From positions 6,634,501 through 6,698,500 of the forward strand of contig CP066886.1 in the NCBI GenBank assembly GCA_016745315.1: DNA of 64,000 nt, written 5' to 3'. Positions 18,005 through 26,634 of the stretch are shown here, in pieces. Below the pieces are notes generated by a model. It made no database searches and was not told the origin of the DNA. It saw only the letters and a program-made list of their open reading frames with translations. Both the position numbers and the translations under genes were made by a program. The first letter of the stretch is position 1, and the number at the start of each line of letters is the position of its first letter. Origin of the DNA: Arthrospira sp. PCC 9108. Lineage in GTDB: Bacteria; Cyanobacteriota; Cyanobacteriia; Cyanobacteriales; Microcoleaceae.

Positions 18005-18675
18005 GTAGGGGCGGGTGCTAGATCCGCCACGGGAAAACCAGCCAACTACCTGCACCCGCCCTTCTTCTTTCAGGGGACGGGAAAACCAGCCAATTCTGGA
18101 CCCGCCCTTCTTTCAGGGGACGGGAAAACCAGCCAATTCTGGACCCGCCCTTCTTTCAGGGGACGGGAAAACCAGCCAATTCTGGACCCGCCCTTCTTTC
18201 AGGGGACGGGAAAACCAGCCAATTCTGGACCCGCCCTTCTTTCAGGGGACGGGAAAACCAGCCAATTCTGGACCCGCCCTTCTTTCAGGGGACGGGAAAA
18301 CCAGCCAATTCTGGACCCGCCCTTCTTCTTTCAGGGGACGGGAAAACCAGCCAATTCTGGACCCGCCCTTCTTCTTTCAGGGGACGGGAAAACCAGCCAA
18401 TTCTGGACCCGCCCTTCTTCTTTCAGGGGACGGGAAAACCAGCCAATTCTGGACCCGCCCTTCTTTCAGGGGACGGGAAAACCAGCCAATTCTGGACCCG
18501 CCCTTCTTTCAGGGGACGGGAAAAATCAGCCAATTCTGGACCCGCCCTTCTTTCAGGGGACGGGAAAACCAGCCAATTCTGGACCCGCCCTTCTTTCAGG
18601 GGACGGGAAAACCAGCCAATTCTGCACCCGCCCTTCTTTCAGGGGACGGGAAAAATCAGCCCGATTCGATCACCC
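18005..18675. repeat. 43/46-bp tandem repeat array between two tube genes
   Basis: About 14-15 copies of a 43-bp unit (46 bp where an extra CTT is present) containing GGGGACGGGAAAACCAGCC and TTCTGGACCCGCCC fill most of the 748 bp between the tube genes. The leftmost part is a complete palindromic element (GGGCGGGTGC near 18008 and GCACCCGCCC near 18050), from which the tandem units appear derived. A plus-strand frame (18015-18689) reads through it but is low-complexity and shifts register with the 46-bp units, so it is not a gene. The motif CGGGAAAACCAGCC recurs once near 53600. Confidence 0.95.
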
Positions 18676-18711
18676 GCCGCCGATGCTGATTTACCCGAAC
18701 TTACCCATAAA

Positions 18712-19269
18712 TTAAACCGCAGCCCCACTCCTCATGCTGCCAACTTGACCACCCATAGCAACCTCTTTGGTAATCATTTCAGCAACGATTTCGTAGGTTT
18801 CAACCGCCAAATCCCCCGAGGTCGAGTCCATATCAGCGATCGAATACTTTTTCGGCCAAGCACGTTCGAGGTTCCAGCGTAAAACCTCTTCTCCGTCAGG
18901 AGAATACAGCACCACAGAACCACTAGCCCGGTACTGAGACCATTTCCCTTCTCCTCCCTCTTCCGGTGGTAGACAGGCTTTGAACCAAGCAAATAGCTGG
19001 CGGCTGGCATCGTTGGGGTCGTCGCTGATGTAAGTTTCGATGGTCATCGACGGGTTGGTTTCGTAACCGGCGATCGTGCTTTGGCGAACCCGGCGACCTT
19101 TGCGACCAGAACCCAAGGCTTTATCACCTCCGGCTACTTTTCCCTCGTAGGTCAGGGCTGCCATACTTTTGATATAAGCATTTTGGACAATATTCCCAAC
19201 AGTATCATTGCGAAAATCAATTTGATACCGGGTGGCGGTAGTGGTAAAAACCGGAGCAGCACTACTCAT
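18712..19269 (-). CDS. CIS inner tube protein paralogue next to the sheath gene
   Basis: A protein of 185 residues from the ATG at 19269 (MSSAAPVFTTTATRYQIDFR); the frame extends to 19323 but that part overlaps the sheath-tube spacer. Tube-family features: a glycine/arginine loop (KALGSGRKGRRVRQ), MTIETYISDDPND, FAWFKACLPPEEGGEGKWSQ, then VLYSPDGEEVLRWNLERAWP and VETYEIVAEMI. Being directly downstream of the sheath gene, it is a candidate for the main tube subunit. The C-terminus (GGQVGSMRSGAAV) is flexible. The repeat array starts about 40 bp downstream and may reduce transcription into the next tube gene. Confidence 0.85.
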   Translation of the reverse strand: MSSAAPVFTTTATRYQIDFRNDTVGNIVQNAYIKSMAALTYEGKVAGGDKALGSGRKGRRVRQSTIAGYETNPSMTIETYISDDPNDASRQLFAWFKACLPPEEGGEGKWSQYRASGSVVLYSPDGEEVLRWNLERAWPKKYSIADMDSTSGDLAVETYEIVAEMITKEVAMGGQVGSMRSGAAV

Positions 19270-19361
19270 AATTCGATTCCCTTGTGTAAGTGTCAATATC
19301 AAAAAAATCCCAACTGCCTCCAATCGGTTGGTTTTGGAGGCAGAGATTTAAGAGAGTTGGC

Positions 19362-21089
19362 TTATTCGCCTTCACCGTCAGCCGTCCACTGGCTGATGCG
19401 GAATATCACAAATTCAGCCGGACGCACTGGACAGACACCCACTTCCACAAACAGCCGACCCAGCATCATGCTTTGGGGGCTATTGAGTTCAGCATCGCAC
19501 TTCACATAAAAAGCCTCACTGGGACTGCCACCGATTAAGGCTCCCGATCGCCATAATTCAGTTAAGAAGCTGCTAATGGTGCGTTTGACCCGCTGCCAGA
19601 GGTCTTCGTCGTTCGGTTCAAACACCACCCACTGGGTACCGTTTTCGATAGATTTTTCGATGTAGCTCATCAGACGGCGAACGTTGATATAACGCCATTC
19701 AGTTTTGTCGGGTTCCACCAAGGTACGAGCGCCCCAGATCCGGATACCCCGGTTCTCAAAAGGCCGGATACAGTTGATGCCAATAGGGTTCAGCAGTTCC
19801 TGTTCTCGGAAGTTGCACGGGTGAGTTAGACCGATCACACCTCGTGGGACTTCGTTAGCAGGCGCTTTGTAAACCCCCCGGGTTTCGTCCACCCGCGCCC
19901 ATACTCCTGCCATGTGGCCGCTGGGGGGAATAGCTATGGGTCGTCCGGCGTTGCGGGGGTTCGGAACTAGAATCCACGGGTAGTACAGTGCCGCAAATTG
20001 CGATCGACGGTTAAATTCTATGCTCAACCAACGGCTGATCTCTTGCGGTTTTACCCGATCAGGCGGCGGGTCAAGGATGATCATTCGGTTGGGGGCGTTG
20101 GGGATGTCCCCGTCTGCGGCTCCCTCGCACATACTCACCATCAAGTCCATTAGTCCGTGGAGTTGATCAAGATCAATCAATCCCTGTTCGTAGACTTTCA
20201 TTAAGTCTGGACAGCAAATGATAGTTACTTCGTCGATTTCAAACAAGCCCCGAATCCCGGTGCGCTCCTCCCTCACCCCTTCTACATGGCGCGCTAAGTT
20301 TTCTGTTTCTGCAATGATCGCCCCAGGACTAACTTCATACACCCCGTTAGACGGGCGACGGGCTAGGGGACTGCCACTGATGGCTAAATCCGTGGCGATA
20401 ATATACTCAGATGCCTCCAGAGCGCTAACCACATAATCGGCTACTGCTGTTTCGATGTCTGGATTCATACTCAGGTGTGGGAACCGTTCGAGTTCCTCAC
20501 CTCCCTGGCGAATAACTACGGTGAAAAATTCCCCTGTATTAGCAGTGACGATCGCTTCTGATGCTTCCGTTTCTTCGCTGGGGGGTTTGGGGTATCCTTC
20601 TGTAATTTGTACCCGGATAGAGCGATCGCTCACAGCCAGAAACCTGTTTTGGGAACTATCTGTTAGGGAACCCTCAGAACCACTATCTTCCGCATTTTCA
20701 CGGATGGAAAATCTTAACGAAGGACGATTAGCGCGGTTGACAATTTCGGTTCCCGTTTCCCTCACTTCCGGCTTAGGAGAACCTGGGAGTCCTGTTCCCA
20801 TGCTAGTAATCCAGCAACGACCGCCGCCGTTGAGAAACCAACCGTACACTGAAAAGGGAAGATAGGCTCCGAACTCCGTAAAACCGTCCGAGTTAGTTCG
20901 ACCGAAGTATTCCAGATACTGCTTCCAACTGGTTACTAACATCGGCTTAAAAGGTTCAGCCCCACCTCGGATATCCTCCGTGAAACCGACAAATCCCGCT
21001 ACAGCGGTGGGAACACCCTGAAGAGGTCGAGAGCCGCGATCGACCTCCTCAATGTAAACGCCAGGTGCAAAATAATCAAGCCTAGCCAT
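19362..21089 (-). CDS. Contractile tail sheath protein
   Basis: A protein of 575 residues starting MARLDYFAPGVYIEEVDRGS, the standard start of injection-system and phage sheath proteins. Further family segments: GVPTAVAGFVGFTED, YLPFSVYGWFLNGGGRCWI, the central ALYYPWILVPNP and SGHMAGVWARVDETRGVYKAPAN, and the C-terminal NVRRLMSYIEKSIENGTQWV plus LFVEVGVCPVRPAEFV. Sheath rings surround the tube and contract to drive it outward. The length is normal. It is the first gene of the minus-strand arm, with a purine-rich ribosome site (GGGAGAAAAAAT) just before the ATG at 21089. Confidence 0.97.
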   Translation of the reverse strand: MARLDYFAPGVYIEEVDRGSRPLQGVPTAVAGFVGFTEDIRGGAEPFKPMLVTSWKQYLEYFGRTNSDGFTEFGAYLPFSVYGWFLNGGGRCWITSMGTGLPGSPKPEVRETGTEIVNRANRPSLRFSIRENAEDSGSEGSLTDSSQNRFLAVSDRSIRVQITEGYPKPPSEETEASEAIVTANTGEFFTVVIRQGGEELERFPHLSMNPDIETAVADYVVSALEASEYIIATDLAISGSPLARRPSNGVYEVSPGAIIAETENLARHVEGVREERTGIRGLFEIDEVTIICCPDLMKVYEQGLIDLDQLHGLMDLMVSMCEGAADGDIPNAPNRMIILDPPPDRVKPQEISRWLSIEFNRRSQFAALYYPWILVPNPRNAGRPIAIPPSGHMAGVWARVDETRGVYKAPANEVPRGVIGLTHPCNFREQELLNPIGINCIRPFENRGIRIWGARTLVEPDKTEWRYINVRRLMSYIEKSIENGTQWVVFEPNDEDLWQRVKRTISSFLTELWRSGALIGGSPSEAFYVKCDAELNSPQSMMLGRLFVEVGVCPVRPAEFVIFRISQWTADGEGE

Positions 21090-21186
21090 AAAATTTTTTC
21101 TCCCTGATATGGGTGGTATGTATGGAAGTGGGCAAGTATCCCACTCTCAACTAAGTAGGGTGGGGCTTTCTCATCCTGAATAACTC

Positions 21187-21662
21187 TGGTGCGTCAGGTA
21201 GAATTTCACCGGGTTTCCCGATAATTTACCGGGTCTGACGCACCCTACAGCGTCAGGTAGAATTTCACCGGGTTTCCCGATAATTTACCGGGTCTGACGC
21301 ACCCTACAGCGTCAGGTAGAATTTCACCGGGTTTCCCGATAATTTACCGGGTCTGACGCACCCTACAGCGTCAGGTAGAATTTCACCGGGTTTCCCGATA
21401 ATTTACCGGGTCTGACGCACCCTACAACGTCAGGTAGAATTTCACCGGGTTTCCCGATAATTTACCGGGTCTGACGCACCCTACAGCGTCAGGTAGAATT
21501 TCACCGGGTTTCCCGATAATTTACCGGGTCTGACGCACCCTACAGCGTCAGGTAGAATTTCACCGGGTTTCCCGATAATTTACCGGGTCTGACGCACCCT
21601 ACAGCGTCAGGTAGAATTTCACCGGGTTTCCCGATAATTTACCGGGTCTGACGCACCCTACA
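21187..21662. repeat. 8-unit, 59-bp tandem hairpin array (TGACGCACC family)
   Basis: Eight nearly perfect 59-bp units lie upstream of the sheath gene. Each carries GCGTCAGG near one end and CTGACGC near the other, able to pair, plus two direct ACCGGGT copies inside. One copy has a G-to-A change. The end units carry the full GGTGCGTCAG and CTGACGCACC arms also found at 2883-2940 and 62624-62679. The array lies in the 1.1-kb region separating the two CIS arms. Confidence 0.95.
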
Positions 21663-22198
21663 CATTTACGCGACACTTTTTCGGCTATTCCCCGAAGCAG
21701 TTGCCGGCAAACCTCATCCTTCAATAACTGCAAGAATTAGCGCGTCATTACCTTTCTTCTCCTTTGACAACAGAAGAATTTTTGCCAGCATTCAAAAAAC
21801 CTGGCAGCTAGGGAAGATCAACAATCCAGTAATGTCCAGTTTTTACTTATTTACTACTTATTGTATTAGCTCAATCACAGCCACCCAAAACCCCGTCGCT
21901 TCCTCCGAGTTTTCGGGGATGCTACAAAATCGCTTGATCTACAACGATTGCAGTTGTTGAAAATAATACAGCCAAACCTATAACAAATATACTAATTTTT
22001 ACAACCATTGTTTAAGTGAATTAAAGTTTTGTGAATATTTGTGAATTTCTTGTTAATATATATAAAATTGGCGGTTGAATCCGATCGCACTCAGACTGAA
22101 AGTGGTATTAAATAATGGAAGATCAGAAGATCATCAGATTAGTTCTCATAAATCCGCGCATCCCATCATTCCCACCCCTTTAACTGGCCAAATCAGCC
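21663..22198. other. Intergenic region between the two CIS arms, with a transposon-tail remnant
   Basis: No gene is visible. Next to the array, 21664-21710 read on the minus strand gives GNSRKSVA and a stop, against GNSRINVA and a stop at the 3' end of the TnpB gene at 62.7 kb. The DNA ATTTACGCGACA is shared, so this is probably a leftover IS607-type right end. The rest is AT-rich with a short GC hairpin near 21895-21920 (ACCCCG and CGGGG arms), and should contain the start signals for the plus arm. Confidence 0.5.
22039..22066 (+). promoter_or_regulatory. Putative promoter of the plus-strand CIS arm
   Basis: TTGTGA at 22039-22044 and TATAAA at 22061-22066 are separated by 16 bp in an AT-rich stretch, about 130 bp ahead of the DUF4255 start codon. 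The match to a sigma-70-type promoter is fair, not exact. No operator-like palindrome adjoins it. Confidence 0.35.
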
Positions 22199-23527
22199 AT
22201 GAGCAATCATCTAGCGGTCGCGACCGCCACCGCGACCTTACAGCGGATTATACAGCGAGCCGTGCAGAGAGACGTGGACGGAGCGCGAGTCACCACCGTG
22301 CGCCCAGACGGTTCGAGCGGGTCAATTCCCGAAACAGGTGTGAATCTATACCTGTATCACATCAAACGTAACCCAGCCCTCACCAACCAAGACACCCCCA
22401 ACTTCCAACGACGGGGGGACATGACCCGACGCAGACAAGCGGCGATCGACCTATTCTATGTGGTATCCTTTTACGGGAATGATGGCGATCTCGAACCCCA
22501 GCGCCTGCTGGGTAGCGTCGTCCAAACCCTGGAAGACCAGTTAGTATTGAGTGCGGACACCATCCGATCGACGATCGCCGATCCCACCTTTACCTACCTC
22601 GCGGACTCCGATCTGGCTGAACAAGTCGAACAAATCCGCTCGGAATTTATCTCTGTCTCCACGGACGAACTCTCTAAAATCTGGTCTGTGTTCTTCCAGA
22701 CCCCCTACGCCCTGTCCCTGGTGTACAAAGTGACTGTCATCATCATCGAAAGCGACATCGCCGGACGTTCCGCCCTACCTGTGCGCGATCGCATTTTAGG
22801 CGGTACAGTCTTTCCCAAACAACCCGTCATCACCCAAGTGGTCGCCGTGGGAGGTAAAAATCAACCCATTTTCAGTAACAGCATCCTCTCCATTCGTGGC
22901 CAGCATCTCTCTGGTGTCTTAACCCAAATCCGCATCGCTCAAGTAGAAGTAACCCCCCAAGTACTCAACAGTGGGGAACTACGGCTCCCCTTGAGCCTGA
23001 TTTCCCCCTCAGTGCTACGCGCTGGCGTGCAAAGCCTACAAGTCATTCACCTAAGCGCCCCACCCGCACCCCCCCGTAATGGGTCTCAGGTAGGGGGAAC
23101 CACCACAGCGACTACCAGGCGTAAAACTCCCGCCCGTGTTCCCCAAGTGGAATCTAACGTCGCCCCCTTCGTCTTGCGCCCTACCATTGATGCGGTCACA
23201 GTCCTAGATTTAGATGGATTTGACGATGAGCCACGGTCGGGAACCCTCAGCATTAGCCTTAATTTGGCGATCGCCCCCGGTCAGCGAATTGTCCTGATGA
23301 TGAACGAATACAACCTCAATAGCGATAATCCCGTGGGCTACCTATTCACCGCCCCACCCATTACTCGCGCCACGGCTACCGTCTCCATCCCCATTCGGGA
23401 AGTCAAACCCGGAGAATATTTAGTGCGAGTCCAAATTGATGGCGCAGAAAGTATGCTGACTGTAGACGACAACCCCGACAGTCCAACTTTTGAGCAATAC
23501 ATTCAACCCAAAGTAGCGATAAATTAA
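22199..23527 (+). CDS. DUF4255 tail terminator/cap protein of the CIS
   Basis: A protein of 442 residues. The N-terminal 190 residues are a DUF4255 (Pvc16/Afp16-type) domain: LQRIIQRAVQRDVDGARVTT, TGVNLYLYHIKRNPAL, DLFYVVSFYGND, then YALSLVYKVTVIII. In studied systems this protein caps the tube and sheath distally and sets length. The C-terminal part adds two beta-rich IPT/TIG-like segments (PVITQVVAVGGKNQPIF, then ILSIRGQHLSGVLTQIRIA; later GQRIVLMMNEYN), joined by a Pro/Thr linker; such extended caps are known in cyanobacteria. It is first in the plus arm, 26 bp before the ATPase gene. Confidence 0.9.
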   Translation: MSNHLAVATATATLQRIIQRAVQRDVDGARVTTVRPDGSSGSIPETGVNLYLYHIKRNPALTNQDTPNFQRRGDMTRRRQAAIDLFYVVSFYGNDGDLEPQRLLGSVVQTLEDQLVLSADTIRSTIADPTFTYLADSDLAEQVEQIRSEFISVSTDELSKIWSVFFQTPYALSLVYKVTVIIIESDIAGRSALPVRDRILGGTVFPKQPVITQVVAVGGKNQPIFSNSILSIRGQHLSGVLTQIRIAQVEVTPQVLNSGELRLPLSLISPSVLRAGVQSLQVIHLSAPPAPPRNGSQVGGTTTATTRRKTPARVPQVESNVAPFVLRPTIDAVTVLDLDGFDDEPRSGTLSISLNLAIAPGQRIVLMMNEYNLNSDNPVGYLFTAPPITRATATVSIPIREVKPGEYLVRVQIDGAESMLTVDDNPDSPTFEQYIQPKVAIN

Positions 23528-23553
23528 ACAGCACCCCCTTCCCCATTTCCCCC

Positions 23554-25497
23554 GTGACCATGACTGACTCAAACAGCCCATTCACCCACGACCAACAAAC
23601 TCTCATACTCGCCTTAACCCGAATTAAGGAAAGAATCAAAGCGGCATCATTAGGGGAAACCCGACCGGAAACCACCGTAGCAAACATCATCCCCCCTGTC
23701 TTAGAGCAACTGTGCGATACCTTTGGGCTATCTACCTTTGAACAAGATTTGCTGCTACTGTGCGCCGGAATGGAACTCGATGCCGATTTTCCCCTACTCT
23801 GCGCGGAAGCCAACGGCGACCCCCAAAAGCCCTATCCGACCTTTAGCCTCGCCCTCAATATCTTCGATGACCCCCATTGGAGCGCCCTAACACCCAATGC
23901 TCCCCTACGTCGCTGGCGTTTACTAGAGGTCGGAGGCGGTGCGGTTTTGACCCTCAGCCCCCTTCGCATTGATGAACGCATCCTCCACTATCTCATCGGG
24001 ATACAGCATCTTGATGAACGCTTATTCGGGATTGTAGAATCCCTGGGGGAGCCCTCCCTGTTAGTCCCCTCCCATCAACAACTAGCCCTAAAAATTGCCC
24101 AAACCTGGTCGAACTTTAGCGAGGAGTCACAGTTACCGGTTGTCCAGATTTGCGGGGAAGATATGGCGACTCGACAAGCGATCGCACAGGTGGTCTGTCA
24201 ACAGTTAGATCTAGAACTCTATCTGATGGATGGCGATCGCATTCCTTCCGCCACCGCAGAGTTCAACCTTATGTTAAAACTATGGGAGCGCGAGTCAGTT
24301 TTGGGAGGTTATGCCCTCATTATCGACTGCGAACAGGTAGAAATGAGTCGCCACGGAGACGGTATCTGGCAACTGATTGAGCGCATCGGTAGCCCCCTGA
24401 TGATTACCGTTCGCGATCGCCTTCCGCAGCGGACCCGACCCCTGCTTAACTTCGAGGTTACTCGCCCGGGCGCTGCCGAACAGTACCAGTATTGGGAAGA
24501 ACACCTCGGAGAAGGTACTACACACCTCAACGGCCACCTACAACGAGTTACCGCCCAATTTAACCTCCCCTCCCCCGCCATTATCGCCGTTTGTACGGCT
24601 ACCGCCAGCCAGGGAATTTCCCCCGAAGATACAGAAACCTTTATTGACCACCTTTGGGATGCTTGTCGCCTCCAAGCTAGACCCCGCATGGAAGATATGG
24701 CCCAGCGCATCGAAGTTAAAGCCACCTGGGCTGATTTGGTTCTCCCGTCGGCTCAAATGCAAGTTCTGGAAACAATGGCCGCTCACCTCCGCCAACGTTC
24801 CCAAGTTTACGAAAATTGGGGTTTCGGTAAAAAAAGCGATCGGGGTTTAGGTATCAGCGCCCTATTTGCTGGACCCAGTGGCACCGGGAAAACCACGGCG
24901 GCGGAAGTTCTCGCCCAAGCCCTGCGACTCGATTTATACAAAATTGACCTGAGTTCCGTCATTAGCAAATATATCGGCGAAACGGAGAAAAACCTTCGCC
25001 GCGTCTTTGATGCTGCCGAAAGTGGGGGCGCGATTTTGCTCTTCGATGAAGCTGATGCCCTATTTGGTAAGCGCAGCGAGGTCAAAGACTCCCACGATCG
25101 CCATGCTAACATCGAGGTTAGTTATCTGCTGCAACGCATGGAAGCCTACCGAGGTTTAGCTATTCTTACCACCAACATGAAGGGTGCCCTCGACCCCGCT
25201 TTTCTCCGTCGCATCCGTTTTGTGGTCCAATTCCCCTTTCCCGATGCTAAACAGCGCGCCGAAATCTGGCGGCGTATTTTCCCCTCGGAAACTCCCACCG
25301 ATGGGCTCACGGTTGAGAAATTGGCGCGTTTGAGTGTCTCTGGGGGTAATATCCGCAATATCGCCCTTAACGCCGCTTTTCTGGCTGCTGATGCTGAAGA
25401 ACCGGTAATGATGAAACATCTACTCGCCGCCGCCCAAAGTGAATATATGAAACTGGAAAAACCTTTGATGGATAGTGAAGTTAAAGGCTGGGTTTAA
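23554..25497 (+). CDS. AAA+ ATPase of the contractile injection system (Afp15-like)
   Basis: A protein of 647 residues (second ATG at 23560 possible). The N-terminal 400 residues form a family-specific region with an inactive ATPase-like part. The C-terminal AAA+ module has Walker A GPSGTGKT at about 440-447, the pore-loop segment SKYIGETEKNLRRVF, Walker B ILLFDEADALFG near 493-504, sensor 1 ILTTNMKGALDPAF and arginines in LRRIRFVVQFPFPD. ATPases of this kind are conserved across these systems and are needed for assembly in tested cases, though the exact substrate is unsettled. The module resembles membrane-remodelling and classic AAA unfoldases. Confidence 0.93.
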   Translation: MTMTDSNSPFTHDQQTLILALTRIKERIKAASLGETRPETTVANIIPPVLEQLCDTFGLSTFEQDLLLLCAGMELDADFPLLCAEANGDPQKPYPTFSLALNIFDDPHWSALTPNAPLRRWRLLEVGGGAVLTLSPLRIDERILHYLIGIQHLDERLFGIVESLGEPSLLVPSHQQLALKIAQTWSNFSEESQLPVVQICGEDMATRQAIAQVVCQQLDLELYLMDGDRIPSATAEFNLMLKLWERESVLGGYALIIDCEQVEMSRHGDGIWQLIERIGSPLMITVRDRLPQRTRPLLNFEVTRPGAAEQYQYWEEHLGEGTTHLNGHLQRVTAQFNLPSPAIIAVCTATASQGISPEDTETFIDHLWDACRLQARPRMEDMAQRIEVKATWADLVLPSAQMQVLETMAAHLRQRSQVYENWGFGKKSDRGLGISALFAGPSGTGKTTAAEVLAQALRLDLYKIDLSSVISKYIGETEKNLRRVFDAAESGGAILLFDEADALFGKRSEVKDSHDRHANIEVSYLLQRMEAYRGLAILTTNMKGALDPAFLRRIRFVVQFPFPDAKQRAEIWRRIFPSETPTDGLTVEKLARLSVSGGNIRNIALNAAFLAADAEEPVMMKHLLAAAQSEYMKLEKPLMDSEVKGWV

Positions 25498-25512
25498 TAA
25501 CTAATAATTGAT

Positions 25513-26571
25513 ATGAAAAAAGATATTTATTTAAATCAACAATTAACGTTTATTTTGCCATCACAAAAAACCCTCGAATTGTTGGCTGTGAATGGCATTG
25601 TTGCTGAGGATGATGGGAAGGATATTAATGTTTATCTGACGCTAGAAGTACCCTTTGATACCTATCAATTGATTGAAAAAGAACAATTGTTTAACTTGAA
25701 ACCAGAGGTTTGTAGTCCCTTAATCGACCGCCAATTTGACCCTTACACCAATTTAACCCTAGAATTGATGCTCAAACCGGGTTTGCTGCCTCAACTCACC
25801 CAGGACGAAACCACCACGGCTACTCTCATCAATCACCTACAACAACCACCCGGACCAGAACCCCTACCTCACCAATTCACGGAAAACTGGTTTTGTTTGG
25901 GAGTGCGACAACAACAATTAGACAAAACGATCGCCTATCGTACCCTTTGGGATTGGGCAAATCCTGACACCCTCGCTCAACTGGTTGCTACGGGAAAAGA
26001 CACTTTTCAGCAGTTAGGGGCGCAAATTAAAACGGCTTTGTCAACCGGAAGCCAAGCCCTCGAAGAAATTAGCAGGGAATTGGGCGCGCCACCAACAGGG
26101 GACTCGGATTCCTCAATTTCTGCCCCCATTTCCCAAATCATGGCGGCCTTTTTTAACCAAGATGATTGGGACTACGTTAGCTTGGACGAGGGAGCTACCC
26201 TAGAGATGGCATTTATTGGCGACAATGGCCGTTGGAGTTGTTCCGCACAAGCCAGAGACGAAGAACAACAATTCCTGTTTTACTCGATTTGTCCCCTGAC
26301 AATTCCTGCGCCAAAGCGATCGGCTATTGCTGAATTATTAACAAAAGCTAATTCTGGTTTAATTCTGGGCAACTTCGAGTTAGACTATTCCGATGGGGAG
26401 GTTTGTTATAAAACCAGTATCGATGTAGAAGGCGATCGCCTTACCCCGGCTTTGGTAGAATCCCTCGTTTATACAAACGTGACGATGATGGACCAATACC
26501 TGCCAGGTATTATTGCCGTACTCAATGGTACATCCCCCGATAATGCGATCGCCCAAGTTGAGGCTGAATAA
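25513..26571 (+). CDS. YbjN-domain protein B, candidate CIS chaperone
   Basis: A protein of 352 residues, full-length paralogue of the 412-residue protein at 12182-13420. Shared segments include YRTLWDW, CSAQARDEEQQFLFYSICPL, ANSGLILGNFELDYSDGEV, YKTSIDVEG and the YTNVTMMDQYLPG end. The YbjN fold resembles type III secretion chaperones. It lies 15 bp downstream of the ATPase and before the pseudokinase fusion, so it is part of the plus arm. Two divergent copies suggest separate clients: one among the payloads, one among the structural or membrane parts. That is inference. Confidence 0.75.
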   Translation: MKKDIYLNQQLTFILPSQKTLELLAVNGIVAEDDGKDINVYLTLEVPFDTYQLIEKEQLFNLKPEVCSPLIDRQFDPYTNLTLELMLKPGLLPQLTQDETTTATLINHLQQPPGPEPLPHQFTENWFCLGVRQQQLDKTIAYRTLWDWANPDTLAQLVATGKDTFQQLGAQIKTALSTGSQALEEISRELGAPPTGDSDSSISAPISQIMAAFFNQDDWDYVSLDEGATLEMAFIGDNGRWSCSAQARDEEQQFLFYSICPLTIPAPKRSAIAELLTKANSGLILGNFELDYSDGEVCYKTSIDVEGDRLTPALVESLVYTNVTMMDQYLPGIIAVLNGTSPDNAIAQVEAE

Positions 26572-26634
26572 ATACCCTATTTTCTCACCCCCTAATTGAC
26601 TACCTAACACCTGCTTCTTGGGAAGCCTTATGCA

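Noticed and set aside
18015..18689. A 224-codon plus-strand frame across the array between the tube genes
   Set aside because: Only low-complexity repeats are translated, it lies antisense to the tube operon, and the amino acid pattern follows the DNA repeat.
24150..25420. Several antisense frames inside the ATPase gene
   Set aside because: They are shadows of a GC-rich conserved gene and have no family features.
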